From Bin5 sp965208965 (GTDB taxonomy: Bacteria > Chloroflexota > Anaerolineae > Caldilineales > Caldilineaceae), in contig OZ242384.1 in the NCBI GenBank assembly GCA_965208965.1, forward strand, positions 558,001 through 622,000: a DNA stretch of 64,000 bases. Direction: 5' to 3'. Shown piece after piece: positions 37,495-45,739 of the stretch; positions within the stretch are counted from its first letter, which is position 1, and every line of letters begins with the position of its first letter. The notes beneath the pieces were generated by a model that did no database searches, was not told the DNA's origin, and saw only the letters and a list, made by a program, of their open reading frames with translations. Made by a program: the position numbers and the translations under genes.

Positions 37495-38247
37495 TCAGAG
37501 GCCGGTTGGCAGGTCAACGAATTCGAAGATAACGCCGAAACGCTGGGCCAGATGCACACCCAGGGCCTGGACGCCAACCGTCTCGGAAGTGTAATGGCCG
37601 CCATAGAGGAGATTGATGCCTGCGTTGGCGGCTTCGTAGTATTGTGCGTGGCTGGTTTCGCCGGTGATGTAGGCGTCGCAGCCGAGACTGGCGGCGGCCT
37701 CGATCTTGTCGGCGCCGAACCCGCTGAGAATGCCCACCGTCCGCACCATGGGCGGCCCTTCCGCCTGAACGAGCTGAGGGCGGCCTACCTGTTCCTCGAA
37801 GCGGGCCACCAACGCATGAAAGGCGAGCGGTTCGTCGAACTCGGCCAGGACAGCAAGGGGCGTGCCCTTGACGTCGGCCCACCAGTCGATGACTGAAAGG
37901 CCGAGACGTCGCGCGAGTTCGGCGTTATTGCCCCACTGCGGATGAGCATCCAGGGGAAGATGGGCAGCGTAGAGGTTGAGATCGTTTTCGAGAAAGGTGC
38001 GCACGAGGCGCCCGTAGCTGCCGGCCAGGGGCTTGGCATCACCCCAAAGAATGCCATGATGCACTAACAGGAGGTCGGCGCCGCGTTCGAGAGCGGCATG
38101 GACACAGGGTTGGTGCGCGTCCACAGTTCCGACGATTTTGTCGACCTGCGCTTTTCCTTCAATTTGCAGCCCCTGGGGGCCGTAGTCGGCTATCTCGCGG
38201 ATGCGAAGGGTGTCGTCGAGATATCGGACCAGGGCATCCCGTTGCAT
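37495..38247 (-). CDS. Nif3-like dinuclear metal centre hydrolase
   Basis: A 250-residue Nif3/YbgI (GTP cyclohydrolase I type 2-like) family protein. The N-terminal block DYGPQGLQIEG is typical. Metal ligands are visible in LLLVHHGILWG (two His, about 61-71), HLPLDAHPQWGNN, and at the end YITGETSHAQYYEAANAG and GGHYTSETVG (His and Glu). Members form hexameric toroids with two metal ions per subunit; their natural substrate is uncertain. It converges with the selenoprotein gene, whose terminator lies between. Confidence 0.9.
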   Translation of the reverse strand: MQRDALVRYLDDTLRIREIADYGPQGLQIEGKAQVDKIVGTVDAHQPCVHAALERGADLLLVHHGILWGDAKPLAGSYGRLVRTFLENDLNLYAAHLPLDAHPQWGNNAELARRLGLSVIDWWADVKGTPLAVLAEFDEPLAFHALVARFEEQVGRPQLVQAEGPPMVRTVGILSGFGADKIEAAASLGCDAYITGETSHAQYYEAANAGINLLYGGHYTSETVGVQALGVHLAQRFGVIFEFVDLPTGL

Positions 38248-38355
38248 GAGTACACTCCTCCCAGGAAGTAGCGTTTAGAGCGCAAAAGGCGGCGCGCCCG
38301 GCCGCGCCCATTTCCGGTTTGCGCTGCAGGCGCGGCATTGGACTGGCTCTCCGTT

Positions 38356-38586
38356 CTAGTCAGGACTTTCCGAATCTTTCAGTGCCTGCGGACTGCGGCG
38401 CAGGAACTTCCTGACGCCGCGGGCGAACTTGCGACGGGGCAGGAGAACGCGGCGTCCGCAGGACTCACAGACCAGGCCGACGTCGGCGCCCACGCGAACG
38501 ATTTCCCAGCTGTCGCCCCCGCAGGGATGGGGTTTGCGCATCTGAACCAGATCGCCGGGGTAGAGTTTCTCGTTAATGGTGAGCAT
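38356..38586 (-). CDS. DUF951 zinc-ribbon-like protein
   Basis: A 76-residue protein matching DUF951: GDLVQMRKPHPCGGDSWEIV, RVGADVGLVCESCGRRVLLPRRKF. The Cys in HPCGG and the CESC pair may bind zinc. Members are common in Firmicutes and Chloroflexota, often near rpsF or ychF; function unknown. It lies on the minus strand between the Nif3 gene and the bactofilin-like gene. Confidence 0.88.
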   Translation of the reverse strand: MLTINEKLYPGDLVQMRKPHPCGGDSWEIVRVGADVGLVCESCGRRVLLPRRKFARGVRKFLRRSPQALKDSESPD

Positions 38587-38659
38587 AGGCAGTGAAGTTC
38601 ACAAACTGCATCGCTGCGGCAGATTTGAATATCATGAAATATGGTGGCGAGACCTCAGA

Positions 38660-39910
38660 TCATTTGGCGACTGCCGCTACTGCCGGATGATCGCCGGTCG
38701 CGGCGGCCCCGCTGCGCAGGAGTCCGCCGAGGGCCAAAATAAAGCTGAGCAGATAGACGAGCCAGCCGAGGACGGGGACCCTGCCGAGTACGACGATCAG
38801 GAGCGCGCCCATCAGAAGGAGGAGGAGCGGACTATAGTCGCCGCCGAGCCGCTCGCCGATTTTCTCTCCCAGCCAGTAGCCTGTGAGCAGGGGACTGAGG
38901 AACCAGACCAAGGCTGACGAGGCGACCAAGAAGATAAACGTGGCGATTGCAGGAAGGACGCCCCAAAAGGCCCAGGTAAAGGCGACCAGAATGAGCGACG
39001 CGATGGGAATGAAGATCAACACCACTGCGGCCAGCAGACCGTACAGCCCGGTCTCGACCGGACTTGATTGAATGGCGGCGGCAGGACGGACCAAAATGTT
39101 AGGGCGGAGACGCAAAAGCAGCCAGCCGAGAATGGCGACGCCGATGCCGATGGCGAGGGTGCGGAAGATCCAGCCAAAGATGGCCCCGACGATGGTGCCT
39201 CCGGCGGACTCGGAGGCGGGCGGCGCTTCATATTGGATGTCGCGGGCGACGCCGGCAGGGATCTGGCGTTGCTCGGGCGCGGCGTAGCTAAGTTCTCCGC
39301 CGATGCGGGCGGCATCGGTGACGGTGAATTCCCCAACTTGGATATCGACGTCGCCGCCGACTGTGCCGGAAAGATAGAGCATCCCCAGAGCGCCGAAGAG
39401 GTCGCCACCGACGGCGCCTGAAATATCGGCTTCCGCAGCGCCTACGTAAATGTCACCGCCAACTTCTCCAGTGACGTTCAAGCCGCCCGTGACTGCCTGT
39501 GAACCAACTCCGGTCGGAATGGTTGTCTGACCGCCGCCAGCGCCGAGAAAGGCATCATCGGCGACAGTGCCCGTGAGCTCTACACCACTACCGGCAGCAC
39601 GCAGGTCGTCCAAGACGGTGCCATGAATGACGACTCCATTGGCCGCCGCCCACAGGTCTCCTTCGACGACGCCGCTCGGGCCGATTTCTATGTAAGTGGC
39701 GCCGGCAAGCAGGTCGCCTTTGACGGTTCCATTGATATATATCTCTGTGGCGGCAATATAGAGGTCATCGTCCACAGTCTCGCCCTCGGCAAGGCGGTAG
39801 ATTTCGTCGGCGGTAAATTCCGCGGCGAGGGCGGCGCTGGAAACGGCCAGAGTCAGAAAGGCCATGAACGCAACTACGAACCAACGAGGGGGCTTCTTTG
39901 GAAACTTCAT
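38660..39910 (-). CDS. exported polymer-forming (bactofilin-like) membrane protein
   Basis: A 416-residue protein. The ATG at 39910 follows AAGGAG by seven bases and gives a signal peptide ending SSAALA. Residues about 25-215 are a right-handed beta-helix-like series with recurring G-x-V-x-G-D-(L/I) turns (GTVKGDLLAGA, GVVEGDLWAAA, GTVLDDLRAAG, GTVGGDVDIQV), as in bactofilins and polymer-forming cytoskeletal proteins. The C-terminal 180 residues hold about five membrane helices. This exported arrangement differs from cytoplasmic bactofilins; many Chloroflexota and Firmicutes have similar 'polymer-forming' membrane proteins of unknown role. Confidence 0.8.
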   Translation of the reverse strand: MKFPKKPPRWFVVAFMAFLTLAVSSAALAAEFTADEIYRLAEGETVDDDLYIAATEIYINGTVKGDLLAGATYIEIGPSGVVEGDLWAAANGVVIHGTVLDDLRAAGSGVELTGTVADDAFLGAGGGQTTIPTGVGSQAVTGGLNVTGEVGGDIYVGAAEADISGAVGGDLFGALGMLYLSGTVGGDVDIQVGEFTVTDAARIGGELSYAAPEQRQIPAGVARDIQYEAPPASESAGGTIVGAIFGWIFRTLAIGIGVAILGWLLLRLRPNILVRPAAAIQSSPVETGLYGLLAAVVLIFIPIASLILVAFTWAFWGVLPAIATFIFLVASSALVWFLSPLLTGYWLGEKIGERLGGDYSPLLLLLMGALLIVVLGRVPVLGWLVYLLSFILALGGLLRSGAAATGDHPAVAAVAK

Positions 39911-40166
39911 ATCTCGTCTCCTTAAAGGTAAGGTAGGGCCGAGCTTTCCCGACGGCTCCACATCAGCCAACCACAGAGACGGGGAAAAACGGAGGGACCG
40001 GTAAGACTCGTCCTGATATTACACTACGATTTTGGCGGCCCCAAGATTTCACCCGCAGGGGAAGCCCTGTTCCTCTCTGATATGGCAGGCGAGGAGAGGC
40101 AGAATTGGCGTTCCGCTATCCGAATTTCAAGGGATGCAAGAATTCGATTATAGACAGTCGCGCTTC

Positions 40167-41048
40167 TCAGTCCCGCCAGATTACATTGTGGAACAGATCC
40201 GGTTCCTGGTAGGCGCTGGGGGCGGGGAAGGCGCGCGTGTAGTTTTCGAAGCGGGACAGCCTACGGCGCAGAGGCTGCGGCAGCGCGCGCAGCGTGGAAG
40301 GTCCGCCACTGTACTGGCTGGCGTGGGCGCGGCTGGCCCGTTCCTTGCTGTCGAGAAAGGCGCGAACGTCGATGCGGGCGTGGATGGGGGTCTCCCAGGC
40401 GGCGATCTGAACCAGGTCGACGTCTTGATTGCGGCCGACTTGGCGGGGGTTGCGGCCTGTGAGCTGCATGAATTTCACGATCCAGCGGAGCATGCGTTTG
40501 TCGAAGCTGGAATAATAGAGTTTCTGAGCCGCGTGAGGAGGCAGGCCGCCGCCATTACGATCTGCGTTCGATGCGTCCGCCTGTCCTGCGGCATAGAAGG
40601 CTGCGGTAACGGCCTCACAGCAGCGAATGTGATCGGGGTGGCCATAGCCGCCGTAGGGATCGTGGGTAATGGCGACCTGCGGTTTCAAGCGGCGGAAGTA
40701 TTCGATCAGCTCATGCACCAGCCGTTCAAGCGGCTGCTGCACGAGGGACCGGGGGTGCTCATTGTCGGGCGAGCCGCGCATGCCGCTGTCGCGGTAGGGC
40801 AGGTTCCAGATGCTGGTGACGCCCAGCTCGACGGCGGCGCGGGCGAGCTCTTCGCTCCGTACCTGCGCCAGCGTGCGTTCACTCTGGTTCTGGTGGCTTT
40901 CGGTAACGGAGCCGGCGTCGCCGTCGGTGGCGATGATGACATGCACCTGCACGCCTTCGGCGGCGTAGCGAGCCAGCGTTCCGCCCGGCCCGAAGCTCTC
41001 GTCATCAGGATGGGCGAAGACGCCCAATAGAGTGCGTGAGTTGGTCAT
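40167..41048 (-). CDS. PIG-L family N-acetylglucosamine deacetylase
   Basis: A 293-residue LmbE/PIG-L deacetylase. The zinc/catalytic motif AHPDDE is at residues 12-17 (His13, Asp15 and Asp16 by family rule), with the third zinc His in YGGYGHPDHIRC. Relatives include MshB and Mca of mycothiol metabolism and BshB of bacillithiol; without partner genes nearby the role is open. The Trp/His-rich C terminus (WETPIHARIDV) also fits MshB/Mca-type members. It lies 60 bases after the spermidine-synthase-like gene in the same direction. Confidence 0.9.
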   Translation of the reverse strand: MTNSRTLLGVFAHPDDESFGPGGTLARYAAEGVQVHVIIATDGDAGSVTESHQNQSERTLAQVRSEELARAAVELGVTSIWNLPYRDSGMRGSPDNEHPRSLVQQPLERLVHELIEYFRRLKPQVAITHDPYGGYGHPDHIRCCEAVTAAFYAAGQADASNADRNGGGLPPHAAQKLYYSSFDKRMLRWIVKFMQLTGRNPRQVGRNQDVDLVQIAAWETPIHARIDVRAFLDSKERASRAHASQYSGGPSTLRALPQPLRRRLSRFENYTRAFPAPSAYQEPDLFHNVIWRD

Positions 41049-41109
41049 AGTGAGTTGCTCTTTCGATAGGGCCAGTGGCCGGCAAAGGTTGGCACATAGA
41101 GTGAGTCAG

Positions 41110-42729
41110 TTATTGCGGTTCTGTTCTGCCGCGGAGGAAACTCCAGATTATGCCATGCACCAGTCGTTCAACGGGGGCACGGTCGTCGGTGAGAACGGTT
41201 GAGTCTGTGGACGGACCGGTCGCGCGCACACGGGACAGATTGCGATCGCATGAGGACTCGCTGGCGCAACCGGCTACCTCGAGCGCGAACTGGCGGAACT
41301 GGCGCGGTAGTGAAGAGGGCATGCCGGTTACATTGGCGGTGAAGGCCTCCTGTGTCGCCGGTTGGTTGGCAGCAACGACGAGGGAGTTGCCGAGGTCATC
41401 GGGCGGCCCCGGCTCGTCGATGATCAGCACGTAAGGGAAGACGGCGGCGAGCGTGGCGGCGAGGGCGTCGACGAGCGCAAAGTCGGTCGGGGAACGACCT
41501 ACATTGATCATCAGGACCCCCTGCTCGCTCATATGCCTGCGCGCAAGCTGAAAGAACTCCACGGTTGCGAGGTGGAACGGTATATAGGGGGGCCGGTAGG
41601 CATCCACCAGCACGATGTCGAAGATTTCGTCTGCGGGCTGGTCAAGCAGCCAGCGGCGGCCGTCTGCGGCTACAGCCGTCAGATTGGGTTGGTTCATGTC
41701 AAAGTAGCGCCGCCCCACTTCGATAATTTGCGGATCCAGTTCGACGCCGACGATGTCAAGCGGACCGTAGATTTGCGTGTACAGATGGGGCGCGGTGCCG
41801 GCGGCCAGACCGATGACAAGGACGCGCTCATGCGGGCCGAGTCTGCCGTCAGGTCGAAAGTAAGGGGCCAGGAGGAAATAGTCCCAGATGCCCTGGCTGA
41901 GCAGGCTGTCGGGGTGGTAGACGCTGTGGATGCCGACGCCTTCGTTGAGCTGAAGGTGGCGCTCACTGCCCCATGCCCTAACGAGGATATAGTTGTAGAG
42001 AGATTCGTCTTCGTATAGAATTGGGCTGTCATTCCGGCTGTCCCAGTGGGCGCGCACGCTGCCGGGGTCGATGAGAGCCAGGGCAAGGGTTGCGCCCAGC
42101 GCGAGCAGCGCCAAGCCGTGGATGCGGCGGCTGCGGCCGTGCAGGAGCGCCGCCAGGAGTGTGACGGTCAGCAGCCAGAGCGCCAACAGGTAGAAACTCC
42201 AGCGGGTTCCGTAGGAGGGGATCAGCCAGAGAACGGGCAGAAAGGTGCCGATAATGCTGCCGCAGGCGCCGATGGCATAGAGGTGTCCGGCTACACGGCC
42301 TGTCTGCTGCAGGTCGGTAACCGCCAGGCGCACGGCCCACGGGCTGACCGCTCCCAACAGGATCACGGGCAAACTGAAGAGTAGCAGGACGACGAGCAGC
42401 GCGCCTGCGAGCAGACCTGGAAGATAGTCGTTCAGCCCCACCGTTGCCAGGCGCAGTATGGGCGGACTGACGGCCGGCGTGAGCGCGACGCCGAGGCCGG
42501 CAATGGTCATGATCGTCAGCAGTCCGCCGAGGCTGGGGAAGCGGTCGGCCAGTTTCCCGCCCAACCAGGCTCCTATTGCCAGGTAGGAGAGGATGAGGCC
42601 GATCAAGGCGGCCCACACGATCTGGCTGTTTCCGAACCAGGGTTCCAGCAGACGGGCGGCGCTCAACTCGACGCCGAGGGTTACTGCGCCCGCCGTGAAG
42701 ACGAGCATCCGGAAGACAAAGGTTTTCAT
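41110..42729 (-). CDS. fused membrane and spermidine-synthase-like methyltransferase-fold protein
   Basis: A 539-residue protein. The ATG at 42729 (MKTFVFRMLVFTAG) is preferred over one 66 bases upstream because it begins the first helix. About seven membrane helices occupy residues 1-225. The C-terminal half is a spermidine-synthase-like Rossmann domain: VLVIGLAAGTAPHLYTQIYG (SAM-type glycine loop), VGVELDPQIIEVGRRYF with the acidic ribose-binding residue, and FDIVLVDAYRPPYIPFHL. The spermidine-synthase Asp catalytic motif is replaced by DAYRPPYIPF, so aminopropyl transfer is not assured. Such fusions are widespread and uncharacterised. Confidence 0.82.
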   Translation of the reverse strand: MKTFVFRMLVFTAGAVTLGVELSAARLLEPWFGNSQIVWAALIGLILSYLAIGAWLGGKLADRFPSLGGLLTIMTIAGLGVALTPAVSPPILRLATVGLNDYLPGLLAGALLVVLLLFSLPVILLGAVSPWAVRLAVTDLQQTGRVAGHLYAIGACGSIIGTFLPVLWLIPSYGTRWSFYLLALWLLTVTLLAALLHGRSRRIHGLALLALGATLALALIDPGSVRAHWDSRNDSPILYEDESLYNYILVRAWGSERHLQLNEGVGIHSVYHPDSLLSQGIWDYFLLAPYFRPDGRLGPHERVLVIGLAAGTAPHLYTQIYGPLDIVGVELDPQIIEVGRRYFDMNQPNLTAVAADGRRWLLDQPADEIFDIVLVDAYRPPYIPFHLATVEFFQLARRHMSEQGVLMINVGRSPTDFALVDALAATLAAVFPYVLIIDEPGPPDDLGNSLVVAANQPATQEAFTANVTGMPSSLPRQFRQFALEVAGCASESSCDRNLSRVRATGPSTDSTVLTDDRAPVERLVHGIIWSFLRGRTEPQ

Positions 42730-42954
42730 ACAGGAGCGACACGGTCCCGGTAGCTGCGGCAACGCCCACAGAACTGCCGCAACAGTATAGCACATCAGAG
42801 AGGCGCCTGGAGAGATACCGATGGGGTCGGGACGGCGAGAGATCCTGAAACTGTGCAGAGATTGCGTGCCTTTGTCAATGCTGCTTTTCCCTTGTCAGAA
42901 CTCCTAGTTGGGGTCGGATAGAGGAGAGCAGCCGGGTGAAAAAGGGGGGATGCG

Positions 42955-44013
42955 ATGAGTGAAATTGGCCCGATAGCTCTCTTTGGCTCAGGGGAGACGG
43001 CACCGGGGGCCTACCGGATTCATGAGCGGGTGATGCGGAAACTGCCGGCGCCTGTCCAGGTTGCCATACTGGAGACGCCGGCCGGCTTTGAACTGAATTC
43101 GCCGGCGGTGGCGGGGAAGGTCGGCGCGTATCTGGAACGTCATCTGCGCAATTATTCACCCCAGGTTTCGATTGTGCCGGCGCGCAAGCGGGGAACAGCG
43201 TTCGATCCCGACGACCCTGAAATTGCAGGTCCATTATTGGAAAACAGTTATCTTTTCATGGGACCGGGCAGTCCTTCCTATGCGGTACGCCAGTTGCGCG
43301 ACAGCTATGCCTGGCATGCATTACGGGCGCGGCACCGGTTAGGCGGGGCAATCTGCTTTTCGAGCGCGACAACGGTGGCGTCCGGACGTTACACGCTGCC
43401 GGTCTATGAGATTTACAAGGTCGGCCAGGATCTCCACTGGATCGAAGGGCTGGCCTTTTTCGCGGACTTTGGACTGCGGCTGAGCGTCATTCCCCACTGG
43501 AACAACAATGATGGCGGCGAAGAACTGGACACCAGCCACTGTTACATGGGTCAGCCTCGCTTCGACGAGCTGCTGTCGCTGCTGCCGCGCCCTGTGACGG
43601 TATTGGGGATCGACGAGAACACCGGCGTGGTGATCGATCCTTTGAAGGGGGAATGTGAGCTTGTAGGTCAGGGGGGCGCAACTGTGCTGACATCGGAAGG
43701 CGAGCAGGTGTTCGGGAGCGGGTCGCGATTCCCTGCGACGGCGCTGGGGGACTGGCGCTTGCCGCCGACGCCGCAAGACGGCATTCCGGGGGAGATTTGG
43801 GAGCGGGCTTGCGCAGTGCGGGACGCGGCTGAGAATGCGGAGGAGGAGGAGGCGCCGGGAACGGTATTGGCGCTGGCCGAACGTCGTCAAGCCGCACGGG
43901 CCGAGCGCAATTGGGCGGAAGCCGATGCGTTGCGGGACGAGATCAGCGCGCTGGGCTGGCAGGTACACGACACGCCGGAGGGACCGCGTCTGGAGAAAGC
44001 GAAATCGAAGTGA
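42955..44013 (+). CDS. CysS/YqeB C-terminal domain protein with glutamine-amidotransferase-like N-domain
   Basis: A 352-residue protein. Residues 1-270 begin IALFGSGETAPGA and contain LFMGPGSPSYAVRQL and GGAICFSSATTVASG, a peptidase S51/amidotransferase-like fold, with Ser in the elbow position. Residues about 300-348 are the end domain of cysteinyl-tRNA synthetase: VLALAERRQAARAERNWAEA then DALRDEISALGWQVHDTPEG. It therefore pairs a possible hydrolase with a tRNA-binding-type helix bundle; activity unknown. GGGGGG-rich Shine-Dalgarno just precedes the ATG. A broken copy of its last 55 codons lies at 45548-45712. Confidence 0.8.
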   Translation: MSEIGPIALFGSGETAPGAYRIHERVMRKLPAPVQVAILETPAGFELNSPAVAGKVGAYLERHLRNYSPQVSIVPARKRGTAFDPDDPEIAGPLLENSYLFMGPGSPSYAVRQLRDSYAWHALRARHRLGGAICFSSATTVASGRYTLPVYEIYKVGQDLHWIEGLAFFADFGLRLSVIPHWNNNDGGEELDTSHCYMGQPRFDELLSLLPRPVTVLGIDENTGVVIDPLKGECELVGQGGATVLTSEGEQVFGSGSRFPATALGDWRLPPTPQDGIPGEIWERACAVRDAAENAEEEEAPGTVLALAERRQAARAERNWAEADALRDEISALGWQVHDTPEGPRLEKAKSK

Positions 44014-44081
44014 CCGGCGGACGTTTACCGGCCGCCGCCACGGGTTTGCCAAGCAGACGATACAGGCTAAGGATCAAGACG

Positions 44082-44963
44082 ATGAAATCGAACGCTGGGA
44101 CCAGCCTCCAAGACCAGATTCGGGACAAGTACGACTCTTTCGCACACCACACGATCTCCTATCACATTCTGGTCAACAACGAGGGCCAGGAGCGTGAGCG
44201 GAGTTTCGACGTCTGGGCCTCACAAACTGAGATCGAGGATTTTGCAAAAGACGGCTACCTTGTACGGGAGGCCTTGATCGAGGGTGAGCCGCTGGAGATG
44301 CTGCGGCGGGCGCTGGACGAAGTGGAAGCGGCGGAGTTTGAGGAGGCCGATGGGAGCCGGTTGCGCGGCCGGGACTGGATTCCGCGCCATCTGTTTGAAA
44401 AACATGCCGACTTTCACATGTTGATCAATTATGAACCAGTTCTGTCGCTGGCGCGGGCGGTGCTCGGTCCCTTTGTGCGCATTCGCCAGCTGGCGGCCCG
44501 CATCAGTTATCCGGGCCAAGAGGTCCAGTTCACGCGCTGGCATCACCATCAGCCGGGGATGACGGAGCCGGTGCCGCCCTTTTTCGCGTTTCCGCACAAG
44601 CTGGACTGCCTGATCTATCTGGACGAGTTGAACGACGCCAACGGGCTGCTGGCGGTGGCGCCGGGTACGCATCTGCATACAGGTGAGGATCTGCCGTTGG
44701 AGGAGTACGGCGATCTGGCGGGCCAGCGGGAGATCCGGGCGCTGGCAGGCACTTGCGTAGTCCTGCACGGCAACTTATGGCATCGCGCGATGCCGACGGG
44801 CGCGGAAGGCAGCAAACGGCGCGTGCTGATACTGAGCTATGGGCCGACGTGGATGCGCAAGTCGCCGTTTGGAGACAGTCCGGAGAACGGGTTGATGGAG
44901 AAGGTGATCGAAGAGGCGGATCCGGCGACGCAGGAACTGCTTGGTATTGGCGGGTATCAGTAG
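44082..44963 (+). CDS. phytanoyl-CoA dioxygenase family protein
   Basis: A 293-residue PhyH-family protein, normally Fe(II)/2-oxoglutarate-dependent oxygenases. The N-terminal FAKDGYLVREALIEGEPLEM and the double-stranded beta helix are clear: ARISYPGQEVQFTRWHHHQ, LIYLDELNDANGLLAVAPGT, and CVVLHGNLWHRAMPTGAEGS with the distal His and the following Arg (KRRVLILSY) for 2-oxoglutarate. The proximal metal motif, usually WHxD/E, reads W-H-H-H here, so the acidic ligand is not obvious. The ATG at 44082 follows AAGGATC. It lies 68 bases downstream of the CysS-C protein gene. Confidence 0.87.
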   Translation: MKSNAGTSLQDQIRDKYDSFAHHTISYHILVNNEGQERERSFDVWASQTEIEDFAKDGYLVREALIEGEPLEMLRRALDEVEAAEFEEADGSRLRGRDWIPRHLFEKHADFHMLINYEPVLSLARAVLGPFVRIRQLAARISYPGQEVQFTRWHHHQPGMTEPVPPFFAFPHKLDCLIYLDELNDANGLLAVAPGTHLHTGEDLPLEEYGDLAGQREIRALAGTCVVLHGNLWHRAMPTGAEGSKRRVLILSYGPTWMRKSPFGDSPENGLMEKVIEEADPATQELLGIGGYQ

Positions 44964-45125
44964 TTGATGGGCGTGTTGAAGTCTCGCTGTCGGGACAAAC
45001 TTCCTGTTGGCTTCGGCTCAGGCTGAAATCAGCGGGTAGGGACGAAATCAGATAACTTCAACTGCGCCACGAGTTCAGATCTTCTCAGAATATCTCCAGG
45101 GAAGCCGTAAAAAGGCCCTTAAGCG

Positions 45126-45422
45126 ATGAGCAAGCTCCATCCCATTCACCCGGGAGAAATCCTCTATCAGGAGTTCCTCCTACCGTTAGACATCACACCG
45201 TACAGGTTGGCCAAGGCGATCGGTGTCGATGCGCGAAGGATTCATGGTATCGTCCGCGCGCAACGCTCGATCACGGCCGAGACGGCCCTTCTGTTTTCAC
45301 GTTTCTTTGGGAACTCTGCAGAGTTCTGGATGGGGCTACAGAATCAGTACGACCTGGAGACTGCTGAGGACCGTCTTTCCCAAAAACTGGAGATGGTGGT
45401 GACCTACTCGTCTGGCGAGTGA
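45126..45422 (+). CDS. HigA-family addiction module antitoxin, orphan
   Basis: A 98-residue XRE-type protein: HPGEILYQEFLLPLDITPYR, then LAKAIGVDARRIHGIVRAQR and TAETALLFSRFFGNSAEFWM, which is the HigA pattern to the end (LQNQYDLETAED). HigA represses its own operon and neutralises the mRNase HigB. higB normally sits just upstream, but the 160 bases upstream hold no HigB-like frame, so this is an orphan or distantly paired antitoxin. The Shine-Dalgarno is weak. Confidence 0.87.
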   Translation: MSKLHPIHPGEILYQEFLLPLDITPYRLAKAIGVDARRIHGIVRAQRSITAETALLFSRFFGNSAEFWMGLQNQYDLETAEDRLSQKLEMVVTYSSGE

Positions 45423-45739
45423 ACCAGATTTTTCGTCCAAGAGGCACTGCTCGATCCACAGATTAAGAACACAACCAGAAAAGCGTTATCCAGGACTCAT
45501 TTTGCTCAGATCCCAGAGTTTGCGCTCGATCCCATCCGTGTTCGCTGGAGGAGCCGACGTCGCAGCCGGTATTGGCCCTGGCCTAGCGGCGCCAAGCCCG
45601 CGCGCGGAGCGCAAACTGGGCGACTGCCGACGCGCTGCGGGATGATATCGTCGCCTTGGGCTGGCAGGTGTATGATACGCTGGACGGGCCGCGTCTGGAG
45701 AAGGCCGAATGAGACAGCCTCTGGAGCAAGGATTTTGCG
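45423..45739. other. intergenic region with gene fragment
   Basis: The first 125 bases have no recognised feature. The rest holds the broken CysS-C fragment described separately and an AAGGA before the restriction-modification gene. Confidence 0.5.
45548..45712 (+). pseudogene. fragment of the CysS-C domain gene with a nonsense codon
   Basis: The frame reads PVLALA, a TAG at 45584-45586, RRQARARSANWATADALRDD, then IVALGWQVYDTLDGPRLEKA and a TGA. It aligns without gaps to the last 54 residues of the protein at 42955-44013, where the TAG corresponds to a GAG (Glu). No start or upstream part exists. It is probably what remains of a duplicated gene disrupted when the neighbouring island arrived. 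Confidence 0.8.

Noticed and set aside
44964..45125. HigB toxin upstream of HigA
   Set aside because: I read all forward frames and found no match to the HigB ending (WRICF...VEIVDYH pattern).
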